NCBI RefSeq assembly: GCF_001187535.1
Contig: NZ_LFIO01000064.1
Coordinates: 1-64,000 of the forward strand
Direction of reading: 5' to 3'
DNA length: 64,000 nucleotides
Source of the DNA: Rhizobium ecuadorense
GTDB taxonomy: Bacteria; Pseudomonadota; Alphaproteobacteria; Rhizobiales; Rhizobiaceae
A program made the position numbers and the translations under genes. The notes beneath the pieces were generated by a model. That model searched no databases. It was not told where the DNA came from and worked only from the letters and a program-made list of their open reading frames with translations. Positions 17,243-26,782 of this stretch are shown one piece after another. Each line of letters starts with the position of its first letter. Position 1 is the first letter of the stretch.

Positions 17243-18220
17243 ATGATTTCAAGAAGAGACGTATTGATCGGTGCCGGCGCGGTTGGATCGGTGGCCATGT
17301 TTTCGCGCGTTGCGAATGCGCAATCCAAATGGCCTGCCAGACCCATCACAATTACGATCGCCAATGCGCCTGGAGGCGACGACGACACGTTGAGCCGGTT
17401 CTTGGCGGAAACGCTGACGTCCGAACTCGGCCAAGCCGTGGTAATCGAGAACCGTGGCGGCGGATCGACCACGATCGGAGTAACTGCAGCGTCTGCGGCC
17501 AAAGCCGATGGCTACAGCTTTCTGTGTCTGCCGACGTCTGGCCTTGTGCAGACCGTGTTGCGCGACAAGCTGCCCTACACGCTCGAAAGCTTCACGCCGA
17601 TTGTCGGGATAGGCGGTTATCCTCTGGCTCTAATCGTGTCCAAGAGAGCCGGGATTAACACTATCGATGACCTCATGGCTGCAATCCATTCGCCTGAAGG
17701 CGTGACTTTCGCAAGCGCCGGCGTTGGCACCATTGCCCACCTGACAGGGACGGCGTTTATCAAGGAAGCCAAGGGCAAGGGGATCAATGTCTCCTACAAA
17801 AACAACCCGGACGGCATTCAGGGGATCGCCGGCGGCTTTACCCAGATGATGTTTGTGTCTGCACGCGAAGGCGCCATCCTCAAGGACGACGAGAATGTGA
17901 AGGTGCTTGCGGTCACATCGTCCGCCCGCACCAGCAATCTACCGGATGTGCCCACGACCACGGAGATCGGCTATCCGCAGATCGATGGGCGGGTATGGTA
18001 CGGCTATCTTGCACCTGCCGGTGTCCCTGAGGAGGTCGTGACCAGGTTTTCTGCAGCGATCGTCAAGGGCGTTCAGGATCAAAAATTCCAGGAGCGGTTT
18101 GGCCCTCTGTCATTCCATACAGATCTCAAGACCGGTGAAGAATTCAAGGCTTTTCTCACCAGCGAACAGAACCGTTTTCGAAAAATCATTACCGAGAACG
18201 ACATCAAGCTGAATAACTAG
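17243..18220 (+). CDS. tctC: Tripartite tricarboxylate transporter substrate-binding protein (TctC/Bug family)
   Basis: 325 residues. The N terminus has an RR motif, SRRDVLIGAGAVG, ending near ANAQ, which resembles a twin-arginine signal rather than an ordinary Sec signal. The mature protein has WPARPITITIANAPGG, VIENRGGG, GVTFASAGVGTIAHL and APAGVPEEVV, the Bug-family ligand-pocket loops that bind a carboxylate. The ATG at 17243 follows GGGAGGAA by 5 bases. tctB and tctA are encoded 1.8 kb downstream, separated by an aldehyde dehydrogenase. It should deliver a carboxylate (tricarboxylate or sugar acid) to the TctAB membrane pair. Confidence 0.9.
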   Translation: MISRRDVLIGAGAVGSVAMFSRVANAQSKWPARPITITIANAPGGDDDTLSRFLAETLTSELGQAVVIENRGGGSTTIGVTAASAAKADGYSFLCLPTSGLVQTVLRDKLPYTLESFTPIVGIGGYPLALIVSKRAGINTIDDLMAAIHSPEGVTFASAGVGTIAHLTGTAFIKEAKGKGINVSYKNNPDGIQGIAGGFTQMMFVSAREGAILKDDENVKVLAVTSSARTSNLPDVPTTTEIGYPQIDGRVWYGYLAPAGVPEEVVTRFSAAIVKGVQDQKFQERFGPLSFHTDLKTGEEFKAFLTSEQNRFRKIITENDIKLNN

Positions 18221-18344
18221 GTTCGGTGGCCGCGGCTGGTTAGGTGACGCCATTTGCGGAGTGCCGTCACACCTGCGCATTCACAGCACACGCAGCTTTA
18301 GCGCCGCCTATTTATCGAAATCAAGACTGAGTTCAGGAGTGAGC

Positions 18345-19826
18345 ATGCACAGGTACCAGCTTTTTATCGACGGGGCGTTCAACGACGCAGAAGGTGGCGA
18401 ATGGATCGAAAGTGAAGATCCCTATCACGGCAAGGCGTGGGCAGAGATCGCCCGCGCCACCCGTGGTGACGTTGACCGCGCCGTAGCGTCGGCGCTCCGC
18501 GCCATGGAAAGCGGTCCCTGGAGCAAGATGACCGCCAGCGCGCGAGGCAAGATCTTGCGAAAGATCGGCGATCTGGTTGTCAGCAACGCAGACAGGATTG
18601 CAAGGATAGAAGCGCGAGACAATGGCAAACTTCTGGCCGAAGTTCGCGGCCAACTCAATGGCGTGGCAGAGTGCTGGTATTACTTCAGCGGTCTGGCCGA
18701 TAAGATCGAAGGTTCGTCCATCCCGATTGAAAAGGCTGACACGCTTGCCTTCACCCTTCGTGAGCCAATCGGCGTGGTTGCTGCACTGACAGCCTGGAAC
18801 TCGCCGATCTGGTTTGCGACCGTGAAATGTGCACCAGCACTGGCAGCTGGTTGCAGCGTCGTCGTCAAGCCTTCTGAATTTGCGTCGGCGAGCACTCTCG
18901 AACTTGCCGCGCTCGTCAAGGAAGCCGGCATGCCGGACGGCGTCTTTAACGTGGTCACGGGCTTCGGACACGAAGCCGGTGCGGCGCTGGTCGAGCATCC
19001 CGATGTCACGAAGATCACCTTCACCGGTTCGGATGCGACGGGCGCCAAGATCTATGAGACGGCCGCCAGACATATGAAGCGCGTGTCGCTTGAACTCGGT
19101 GGAAAATCGCCGAATATCGTGTTTGACGATGCAAATCTGGAACTCGCCGCCGCGGGCGTGGTGTCGGGAATTTTCGGCGCGGCCGGCCAGATGTGCACGG
19201 CCGGCTCGCGCCTTCTGGTCCACAGTTCGATCAAGGAGGCTTTCATCGCAAAACTGGTCGAGCTTGCCAGTCACATCAGAATGGGTGATCCCATGGATCC
19301 CAATACGAATGTCGGGCCTATCGCCACACCGCCACAGTTCAAGAAGGTCATGGATTATCTCGACATTGCACGTGCAGACGGCGCTCGCCTAATTCTCGGT
19401 GGACACGCTGCAACCGGCGAGGGCCTGACAGGGGGCCAGTTCGTCCAACCGACGATCTTCGCCGATGTTACCAACAATATGCGCATTGCCCAGGAAGAGG
19501 TCTTCGGCCCAATCCTGTCGATCATCACGTTCGAGACCGAGGACGAGGCCATCGAGATCGGCAACGACATCGCCTATGGGTTGGTTGCCGGTGTCTGGAC
19601 GCAGAATATTGGCCGCGCAATGCGTATGACCAAAGCGCTGAAAGTAGGCACCGTGTGGGTCAACACCTATCGCGCCTACAGTTACATGATGCCATTCGGC
19701 GGCATGAAAAAGTCCGGGCTCGGACGAGAGGGCGGCATCGAGGCGATCAACGAATATCTCGAAACCAAGAGCGTGTTCCTGTCGACTGCCGATGAAGGGC
19801 CAACCAACCCGTTTATCATGCGGTAG
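18345..19826 (+). CDS. NAD(P)-dependent aldehyde dehydrogenase
   Basis: 493 residues with the full aldehyde dehydrogenase set: AWNSP and KPSEFAS for cofactor binding, FTGSDATG, the general-base glutamate in LELGGKSPN, the nucleophilic cysteine in GQMCTAGSR, and EEVFGPIL near the C terminus. The AGGAG site lies 5 bases before ATG 18345. It sits inside the tct operon between tctC and tctB, so the aldehyde probably arises from the transported carboxylate or its breakdown. The best guess is oxidation of a semialdehyde or hydroxyaldehyde. Two further full-length relatives are present in locus B. Confidence 0.92.
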   Translation: MHRYQLFIDGAFNDAEGGEWIESEDPYHGKAWAEIARATRGDVDRAVASALRAMESGPWSKMTASARGKILRKIGDLVVSNADRIARIEARDNGKLLAEVRGQLNGVAECWYYFSGLADKIEGSSIPIEKADTLAFTLREPIGVVAALTAWNSPIWFATVKCAPALAAGCSVVVKPSEFASASTLELAALVKEAGMPDGVFNVVTGFGHEAGAALVEHPDVTKITFTGSDATGAKIYETAARHMKRVSLELGGKSPNIVFDDANLELAAAGVVSGIFGAAGQMCTAGSRLLVHSSIKEAFIAKLVELASHIRMGDPMDPNTNVGPIATPPQFKKVMDYLDIARADGARLILGGHAATGEGLTGGQFVQPTIFADVTNNMRIAQEEVFGPILSIITFETEDEAIEIGNDIAYGLVAGVWTQNIGRAMRMTKALKVGTVWVNTYRAYSYMMPFGGMKKSGLGREGGIEAINEYLETKSVFLSTADEGPTNPFIMR

Positions 19827-20023
19827 CGGTGGTCAGGTCCGGCTTTAGCCTGCCCAGAGACGGTATTTTGACGGCCGACACTGCCTTACATCCACCGACG
19901 AATTGCTTGGCCGGCTTTCGTTCCATGTCTTTGCGGAGCTGTCATCCGGACCTGTTCTGCATGGCGGGTCGCCAAGGCAGCGCCACATAAAGACGCCCAA
20001 CACAAATCGGGGAACATCTCGAA

Positions 20024-20509
20024 ATGCAACAAGAACCAGTCGAAACCACATCTGGAAAAATGAACGCCAAAGACCTTGCGACGGGTGTGTTTCTGATCGC
20101 TGTCGCCGCCTTGGGCCTGATCCTGAATATGGAGAACGCTCTCGGTACGGCCGCTCAAATGGGCCCCGGATACATGCCCATGCTCATATTCGCGCTGCTG
20201 GCCATACTGGGGGTTGTGGTGATCGTGGGCGGGTTGCGTAGCGGCCCCGACCCACTTGAAAAATGGGCATGGAAGGAACTGGTCCTGATCCTTGGAGCCA
20301 TGGCCGCGTTCGGCGTGCTGATCGAGCGGATCGGGCTCGGCTTGTCGGTTGCAACAGTCGTCGTCATCAGCACACTTGCCGACCGCTCGCACACGGTTTT
20401 AGGCGTTGCGGGATTGACGGTTGCTCTCGTCTTCATCTGTTGGCTGGTGTTTATCCTTGGCCTCAACCTGAACGTCTCGTTCTTGCCCCCTGCCCTGACC
20501 GAACTGTGA
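20024..20509 (+). CDS. tctB: Tripartite tricarboxylate transporter small membrane subunit TctB
   Basis: 161 residues with four hydrophobic segments: VFLIAVAALGLIL, YMPMLIFALLAILGVVVIV, LVLILGAMAAFGVLI and VALVFICWLVFILG. The GxGPGYMP loop is characteristic of TctB. The start is uncertain: ATG 20024 is used, but ATG 20060 (MNAKDLATG) would also give a complete family protein. The stop is 10 bases before tctA, as usual. It forms the inner-membrane complex with TctA for proton- or sodium-driven import of the ligand presented by TctC. Confidence 0.88.
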   Translation: MQQEPVETTSGKMNAKDLATGVFLIAVAALGLILNMENALGTAAQMGPGYMPMLIFALLAILGVVVIVGGLRSGPDPLEKWAWKELVLILGAMAAFGVLIERIGLGLSVATVVVISTLADRSHTVLGVAGLTVALVFICWLVFILGLNLNVSFLPPALTEL

Positions 20510-20519
20510 GCCAAGCACT

Positions 20520-22013
20520 ATGATTGACAATCTCGCGCTCGGCCTCTCGGTCGCAATGACATTTCACAATCTCGGTTTCGCCTTCATGGGCTGTCTGATC
20601 GGCACGGCCATCGGCGTTCTGCCGGGGATCGGGCCACTGGCAACAATCGCTCTGCTGCTGCCGCTCACCTTCGCGCTTGATCCCGTCACAGCCGTTATCA
20701 TGTTGTCCGGCATCTATTATGGTGCCCAGTATGGCGGTTCGACTTCCGCCATCCTTCTGAACCTTCCTGGTGAAGTTACAGCCGTGGTGACGACGCTTGA
20801 GGGTCACAAAATGGCGCTCAAGGGGCGGGCCGGCGCCGCGCTTGCCGTTTCTGCTCTTGGTTCCTTCTTCGCCGGAACCGTTGCCACCCTTGTTGTGGCT
20901 GCGTCCGGACCTGTCTTGACCTCATTTGCGTTATCATTTGGCCCAGCCGAATATTTCTCGCTCATTCTGCTTGGATTGATCATCGCGACGGTTCTTGCCC
21001 AGGGCAGCATTTTCAAGTCCATTGCCATGCTTGCGCTCGGCTTGGCACTCGGGCTCGTCGGAACCGACATCCAGAGCGGCGAAGTTCGTTTCTCGCTCGG
21101 TTTCTTCGAGCTATTCGAAGGGATTGACTTCGTTGCGGTTGCTATGGGGATCTTTGGTATCGCCGAGATCGTGCGAAACCTAGAGCACCCTGAAAATCGC
21201 AATGGGACGATTTCCAAGGTCGGAAGCCTGATGTTGACCAAGGAGGAGTTCAAGCGGGCAACGCCGTCAGTCCTCCGCGGCACGTTCGTCGGCTCGCTGC
21301 TCGGTATCTTGCCGGGCGGCGGCTTGGCCCTGTCGACCTTCGCATCCTACATTCTCGAGCGGAAAGTCTCGAAATACGGCCATGAATTCGGAACAGGGGC
21401 TATCGAAGGTGTGGCGGGCCCGGAGAGTGCGAACAATGCCGCGTCGCAGACCTCATTCATTCCCATGTTGACCTTGGGCATCCCGGCCAATGCCGTGATG
21501 GCCCTGATCATCGGGGGCTTGATGATACACGGGATCCAGCCGGGGCCTGGTGTCATTCAGTCGCAACCCGCGTTGTTTTGGGGTCTGATTGTCAGCATGT
21601 GGATTGGCAATCTGATGCTTCTTGTCATCAATCTGCCGCTCATCGGCGTCTGGGTTTCGCTGCTGAAACTGCCTTACCGCTATCTCTATCCAACCATTCT
21701 CGTCTTCTGCGCGATTGGCGTCTACTCGGTCAATTACTCCGCATTCAATGTCTTCGAGACGGTTCTTTTCGGGTTGGTTGGCTACCTGCTTTACAAGTTG
21801 AAGTGTGAGCCTGCACCACTCCTGATCGGCTTCGTCCTCGGCCCGATGCTCGAAGAATATCTGCGAAGGACAATGGTCGTATCGCGTGGCGATCCGATGG
21901 TCTTCATCGAGCGCCCGGTCAGCGCCGTCCTGCTTGCCATTGCGGCGATCGCTCTGCTTGCCATGCTGTTGCCGGCGATCCGGCGCAAGAAGGATGAAGC
22001 GCTCGAGGAATAG
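20520..22013 (+). CDS. tctA: Tripartite tricarboxylate transporter large membrane subunit TctA
   Basis: 497 residues and about twelve hydrophobic segments. It carries the conserved family motifs GVLPGIGPLA near residue 37, YYGAQYGGSTSAILLNLPGE near residue 63, and the second-half repeat GILPGGGLALSTFASY and GIPANAVMAL. These re-entrant proline/glycine loops form the transport pathway. It is translationally close to tctB. The C-terminal cytoplasmic end is lysine/glutamate rich. The gene closes the tct operon; no terminator is obvious in the 157 bases before the next gene. Confidence 0.95.
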   Translation: MIDNLALGLSVAMTFHNLGFAFMGCLIGTAIGVLPGIGPLATIALLLPLTFALDPVTAVIMLSGIYYGAQYGGSTSAILLNLPGEVTAVVTTLEGHKMALKGRAGAALAVSALGSFFAGTVATLVVAASGPVLTSFALSFGPAEYFSLILLGLIIATVLAQGSIFKSIAMLALGLALGLVGTDIQSGEVRFSLGFFELFEGIDFVAVAMGIFGIAEIVRNLEHPENRNGTISKVGSLMLTKEEFKRATPSVLRGTFVGSLLGILPGGGLALSTFASYILERKVSKYGHEFGTGAIEGVAGPESANNAASQTSFIPMLTLGIPANAVMALIIGGLMIHGIQPGPGVIQSQPALFWGLIVSMWIGNLMLLVINLPLIGVWVSLLKLPYRYLYPTILVFCAIGVYSVNYSAFNVFETVLFGLVGYLLYKLKCEPAPLLIGFVLGPMLEEYLRRTMVVSRGDPMVFIERPVSAVLLAIAAIALLAMLLPAIRRKKDEALEE

Positions 22014-22170
22014 GGTCCCGTAGCAGGTTCTGTGGGCTCCAGTCGAGCTATGCAGAAGAACCGGTGCCTATACTGTTACGGTATCAGGCCCGGATCACCG
22101 CCTGCATTCGCACCTGCGCGGTTCCAGGCAAGCAGGGTCAACACGTACATATTCGGGGTGAGGACGCATT

Positions 22171-23799
22171 TTGCCGGATAGACTATCGCCGCTTGCCCCT
22201 TTCAGGCACGACACCTTCCGGACCATCTGGCTGGCGAGTTTGGCGTCGAATTTCGGCGCGCTGATCCAGGCGGTCGGCGCCGGTTGGATGATGACGTCGA
22301 TCTCGCATTCGGTAAACATGGTGGCGCTGGTCCAGGCATCGACCTCCTTGCCGATCATGCTCTTCTCGCTGGTATCCGGCGCGCTGGCCGACAATTTCGA
22401 CCGCAGGCGCATTATGCTTATCGCCCAGTGTTTCATGCTGTTCGTCTCCGCGCTGCTGACTGCTTGTGCCTGGTTGGGATTCATCACACCCTGGCTCCTT
22501 CTGTTTTTCACCTTCCTCATTGGCTGCGGCACTGCGCTCAACAATCCCTCCTGGCAGGCCTCGGTCGGCGACATGGTGCCGCGCGAAGCATTGCCGGCTG
22601 CCGTGGCACTTAATAGCATGGGCATCAACATCACCCGATCGGTTGGTCCGGCGATCGGCGGCGCGATCGTCGCGGCCGCCGGTGCGGCCGCCGCCTTTGC
22701 TGCAAATACGCTCAGCTATTTCGCCATTATCTTTGCCTTGGTGCGCTGGCGCCGAGAAATCACCTTGAGCAAGCTGCCACGCGAATCGATGGGCCGGGCG
22801 ATTTCGGCCGGTTTGCGCTATGTGGCGATGTCGCCGAATATCGGCAAGGTACTCCTGCGCGGTTTCGCGTTCGGCCTGTCGGCCAGCGCGATCCTCGCTC
22901 TGCTTCCGCTCGTGGCACGCGATCTCGTATCCGGCGGCCCGTTCACGTTCGGGATACTGCTGGGTGCCTTCGGGCTCGGCGCCATCGGCGGCGCCCTGCT
23001 CAGCGCGCGGCTGCGCGAGCAGCTATCGAGCGAGGCGATCGTGCGTATCGCCTTTTTGGGATTTGCGGTAAGCAGCCTCGTCACCGCGCTCAGCCCCTAC
23101 AGTGTCGTCACATGTCTGGCTCTTCTTCTGTCCGGTTGCGGCTGGGTGCTGGCGCTATCGTTGTTCAATACGACAGTGCAACTTTCCACCCCGCGCTGGG
23201 TGGTCGGCCGCGCGCTTTCGCTCTACCAGACGACCACCTTCGGCGGCATTGCCGCCGGCAGCTGGATCTGGGGCCAACTGGCGGAACTGCAAGGTCCGGC
23301 AAACGCGCTGATGATCTCCGCCGTGGTCATGGTCGCCGGCGCCGCCGTCGGCCTGCGGCTGCCGCTGCCTGAATTCCAGTCGCTCAATCTCGATCCGCTT
23401 GACCGCTTTTCCGAGCCGCCCTTGCAGCTGGACCTCAAGCCGCGCAGCGGTCCGATCGTGGTGATGATCGACTATGACATCGATGACGAGGACGTTCCGG
23501 AGTTCCTGACCGCCATGGCCGAGCGCCGCCGCGTCCGCATTCGTGATGGCGCCGGGCAATGGGCCCTGATGCGCGATCTCGAAAATCCGACCGTCTGGAC
23601 AGAGACCTATCATGTCCCGACCTGGGTCGAATATGTCCGCCACAATCAACGCCGTACCCACGCGGATGCCGCTATAGGGGATCGTCTCACAAATTTGCAT
23701 CAGGGCGCTTCACCCCCCCGGGTCCATCGAATGATCGAACGACAGACCATCGTCCCTTACGCCTATGAGCGGTATAAGCAGTCGTTGGACATGCATTGA
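22171..23799 (+). CDS. MFS transporter with C-terminal ABM-like cytoplasmic domain (MFS_3 / transmembrane secretion effector family)
   Basis: 542 residues. Residues 1-405 form a twelve-helix MFS transporter (TFRTIWLASLASNFG, SGALADNFDRRR, NNPSWQASVGDMVPREAL). The last 130 residues are soluble and resemble the mono-oxygenase-like ferredoxin-fold tail typical of PF05977 proteins. Initiation is at TTG 22171, preceded by GGGGTGAGGAC. Members are exporters of siderophores or xenobiotics, although the substrate here is unknown. It follows tctA in the same direction at 157 bases and may be separately transcribed. No link to the sugar-acid genes is apparent. Confidence 0.88.
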   Translation: MPDRLSPLAPFRHDTFRTIWLASLASNFGALIQAVGAGWMMTSISHSVNMVALVQASTSLPIMLFSLVSGALADNFDRRRIMLIAQCFMLFVSALLTACAWLGFITPWLLLFFTFLIGCGTALNNPSWQASVGDMVPREALPAAVALNSMGINITRSVGPAIGGAIVAAAGAAAAFAANTLSYFAIIFALVRWRREITLSKLPRESMGRAISAGLRYVAMSPNIGKVLLRGFAFGLSASAILALLPLVARDLVSGGPFTFGILLGAFGLGAIGGALLSARLREQLSSEAIVRIAFLGFAVSSLVTALSPYSVVTCLALLLSGCGWVLALSLFNTTVQLSTPRWVVGRALSLYQTTTFGGIAAGSWIWGQLAELQGPANALMISAVVMVAGAAVGLRLPLPEFQSLNLDPLDRFSEPPLQLDLKPRSGPIVVMIDYDIDDEDVPEFLTAMAERRRVRIRDGAGQWALMRDLENPTVWTETYHVPTWVEYVRHNQRRTHADAAIGDRLTNLHQGASPPRVHRMIERQTIVPYAYERYKQSLDMH

Positions 23800-23982
23800 G
23801 TACCAACTATTTGGCTATGACGGACGGGCGCCCAGATAGGGCTAAATTTAACGCGCAAAAGACAACTGTCCCTGCGCCGGAATGGACGAACTATTGAAGG
23901 CAGGCAAAAGCGCATCTTGTCCGATCGCCTGATCAAAACCTGATCAGACACGTGGGACGGATGGCTCCAAGCGGGGAATTGC

Positions 23983-25188
23983 TCAGGACTTGAGGGCGTG
24001 CTTGACTCTCAGAACTGTGATGCAGACCGCGCCGACAACCACAGGCACACAGATCAACATCACGAGTGGGTCAATAGGATAGCCTGCATGCTCGGATGTT
24101 TCCAATACCAGCTTGATTAGGCTGAGCAAATAGTAACTGATCGCAAGGATCGAAAATCCTTCGACGGCGCGCTGGATCTTGACCTGCGTGGCGGCTCTTT
24201 CCGCCATTGCTTGGATTTGCACCGCGTTTTGATATTCAATTTCAACCTGGATACGCGTCTGAAGCAGATCGATGAGATGCATGGTCGCGTGCGACAGCTG
24301 CTCCAATCGCACTGCGGTCGCCTCACAAGTGCGTATCGCAGGCTTAAACCGTCTGGCCACAAAGACACCGTAGCGCTGGAAGCCGGCAACATGAGATTCC
24401 CGCAATTCCGCAATGCGCTCTTCGACGATCTTTGCGTAGGCAATTGTAGCGCCGAAGCGGTTTCGTGTTTCCGCAGTCGCAGAGATCACCTGTGCGGACA
24501 GAATGGAGATCTCTTCAAGAAGGCTTCTATGCGCGCTCGTCGGGGTCGTCAAATGTCGGTTGGTAAGCTCGACCAGCTTCCTGTCATAGTCAGCCAGCAG
24601 GGGTCCGAGACGCCGAGCCTCCGGCAATCCCAGCAGTGCCATGACGCGGTACGTCTCAATCTCGTAGACTCGGCGAACCATGCGACCGAGCCTATAGGCA
24701 TTTAGATCAGTGTTGAACAGGATGGCGCGGCTGCTGTTGGATGCGCTGACGCGAAAGTCCGAACAAACCAAGGCGCCGCCGCCAACGATGGAAGCTGCCG
24801 TGTCCGCAAATGCGAAATCTGTGAGCACAGAGCTGATGTCGCGCGGAGGCGCGCCTGCAACGAGAATCTCAAGTCGGCAGATCAGCGTCGCATCGTTCAG
24901 GCCGGACAGGCTTCTGGCCTCGTCGATTGTCAGATTTGTTGTTGGCCAAGCCGCCGGAGCATCCGGCAGCTTTGTCACTCTTGTGACGGTTACGAACTCG
25001 GTGTGAACCTCGACCTGAGTCTGGACAGTTCCATCACGCCCTTTTTCTCCGGATGCACGGTGACCTGAACTCATCGCGATAGCTGTCGCTGGGCGCAATG
25101 CAATATGTTCAACGAAGGACTGACCCGAAAAATAGATGGACGGTCTCGCATGTAATTCTGCATTGAAATCCAGCTCGACATCCACCAT
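23983..25188 (-). CDS. DUF3422 family membrane protein
   Basis: 401 residues. The family hallmark NAELHARPS appears at residues 8-16, followed by a hydrophilic body with helical YRLGRMVRRVYEIETYRVMALLGL. Two C-terminal membrane helices (FSILAISYYLLSLIKLVL and LVMLICVPVVVGAVCI) follow. Function is unknown in the family. ATG 25188 places the ELHARP motif near the start as in relatives and has GGGGAC upstream; the frame stays open to 25527 without family similarity. It is convergent with the MFS gene and downstream of an SDR gene. Relation to the catabolic genes is unclear. Confidence 0.8.
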   Translation of the reverse strand: MVDVELDFNAELHARPSIYFSGQSFVEHIALRPATAIAMSSGHRASGEKGRDGTVQTQVEVHTEFVTVTRVTKLPDAPAAWPTTNLTIDEARSLSGLNDATLICRLEILVAGAPPRDISSVLTDFAFADTAASIVGGGALVCSDFRVSASNSSRAILFNTDLNAYRLGRMVRRVYEIETYRVMALLGLPEARRLGPLLADYDRKLVELTNRHLTTPTSAHRSLLEEISILSAQVISATAETRNRFGATIAYAKIVEERIAELRESHVAGFQRYGVFVARRFKPAIRTCEATAVRLEQLSHATMHLIDLLQTRIQVEIEYQNAVQIQAMAERAATQVKIQRAVEGFSILAISYYLLSLIKLVLETSEHAGYPIDPLVMLICVPVVVGAVCITVLRVKHALKS

Positions 25189-25526
25189 TTTTGCCGTCCC
25201 CAGTTTACCACTGCGCCGACCCTGTCGGTCTCTTTCATAGCCGTTGCGCGATAGGCCGAAACAAGAGTTCATAACCATCGGCATCTGCGCTCCGATGAAG
25301 GGCGATGAGCAACGACGACGCCGACCTCTTCTGCTGTTTTGACCATGCCCAGACTTCCGATTGACCTTGCCTATCGACCGCCTGCCTGTTCCTTCGGCGC
25401 CACGTGCAGGCGGAACGACTATTGGCCCACAATTGGTCCAGTTCTTTACCACGCAGTGGCCGCCCAGGGGCGACCCAGACTGCGTTGCGCCCCGGCTCAT
25501 CGTTGGCTGTGCCGGCTCTGCTCGCA
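25189..25526. other. Gene-poor spacer between DUF3422 gene and SDR
   Basis: About 340 bases. The minus strand is open through it but without recognisable domains or family similarity. No repeat, terminator or operator resembling the 21-base dyad is visible. It must hold the DUF3422 promoter unless that gene is read from the upstream SDR. Confidence 0.45.
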
Positions 25527-26351
25527 TCAGCTGCTATGCGTGTAACCGCCGTCGCAGGCGATGGTCTGTCCGGTGATGAAGGCGGAAGCCGGCGTGGACA
25601 GGAACATCATGATCCCTACGAGATCGGTGGGCAGCATGCTTCGCTTGAGGCATTGTTGCATCAACTGACTTTGCCGCAGTTCCACCGTCGGATTGACTGC
25701 ACGTTCCACCTCGGTCGAGACAGCGCCGGGCCGGATGCAATTGACATTGATCCCGTCCTCGCCCAATTCGCGCGCCATCGCATTGGTCATGCCAATCATT
25801 GCAGATTTAGAGGCGACGTAGTGCATGTAATTCATCACACCTTTGGTCACCGCATCTGACGATATGTTGATGATCCGCCCCCATTTGGCCGCGCGCATGA
25901 TCGGTGCAACGGCGCGGGCACACAGGAACGGCCCTGTAATGTTGACGCGCATAACGCGGTCCCATTCCTCCAGCGGAATGTGCTCGAATTTGCGCTTGTC
26001 GAGGGTGGCGAAGATTGCAGCATTATTGATCAAGACATCAAGCCGCCCATACTGGTCAACGACCGACTTTACAAGGCCGTTGACAGATTCCGCGTCAGCG
26101 ATATCGACCTGCGCTGCGCTCGCGCGGCCACCGCTTTCGATGATCTCAGCCTTGACGCGCTCAGTGTTGCCCATGTTGAGATCAGCAATAACCGGAACCG
26201 CGCCCGCGGCGGCAAATTGGCGGGCAAGCTCCCGACCGATCCCTTGACCCGCCCCCGTAATCAAAACAACGCGATCCGTCAGGCTGAAATCCCGAGCCCA
26301 GCCGGGAACCCCAGAATCCTGAGGGGCTTGGACTTTGATATGTTCGGTCAC
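25527..26351 (-). CDS. Short-chain dehydrogenase/reductase (locus A copy of the 47873 gene)
   Basis: 274 residues starting at GTG 26351, with AGAGGA seven bases upstream. Motifs are TGAGQGIG, NNAAIF, GRIINISS, YVASKSA and the C-terminal FITGQTIACDGGYTHSS. The same ending and most core motifs recur in the SDR at 47873-48700, so these are paralogues. The aspartate in VIADLN suggests NAD. It is divergent from the fumarylacetoacetase-family gene, with a LysR-type dyad between. In non-phosphorylative sugar pathways an SDR of this class oxidises a 2-keto-3-deoxy acid, whose diketo product is the substrate of a FAH-family hydrolase. This pairing supports that role here, as inference. Confidence 0.88.
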   Translation of the reverse strand: MTEHIKVQAPQDSGVPGWARDFSLTDRVVLITGAGQGIGRELARQFAAAGAVPVIADLNMGNTERVKAEIIESGGRASAAQVDIADAESVNGLVKSVVDQYGRLDVLINNAAIFATLDKRKFEHIPLEEWDRVMRVNITGPFLCARAVAPIMRAAKWGRIINISSDAVTKGVMNYMHYVASKSAMIGMTNAMARELGEDGINVNCIRPGAVSTEVERAVNPTVELRQSQLMQQCLKRSMLPTDLVGIMMFLSTPASAFITGQTIACDGGYTHSS

Positions 26352-26577
26352 TTGTTGTCCTCTCGAGGTCGAAAACACGCAGGGCGGCGTGAGTGAAGCC
26401 GCACGCGGTTCATGTGTCGATTGTGTCGAATTCGTTGGGCGGCAACGACTCGTGCCACGTATGATTGGAGACCTCCGAACTGCCGCCGCACTCCGGCGCG
26501 CAGCAGCGTTGAGATCGACATGAACATGCGGCGGGTCTCTCAAGGAATCAACTGTGAGAAGGCGACTGGAACCGCAG

Positions 26578-26598
26578 GAGATAACAGCAGTTTATACC
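26578..26598. promoter_or_regulatory. LysR-type dyad, site 2 (between SDR and FAH-family gene)
   Basis: GAGATAA-N7-TTATACC. The left arm has one departure from the shared pattern; the right arm matches fully. It stands 226 bases before the leftward SDR start and 184 bases before the rightward hydrolase start, so it could serve both. Confidence 0.5.
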
Positions 26599-26782
26599 GC
26601 GAGCAGAGGGCGGATATCGCAGGCTCGAAACTGCTCTTAGAGTAAGCGTGCGGTCGGGAAGACGAAATGCGCGAGGGCGCGATCGGCCTGGTGATTTCTA
26701 TCTGCGGACAGGGTCAAGAAGGCCGCGGGCTGGGCAAATCAGCACGTCAACCTCTGATCCCTTTATCGAACGGTTTATATTG

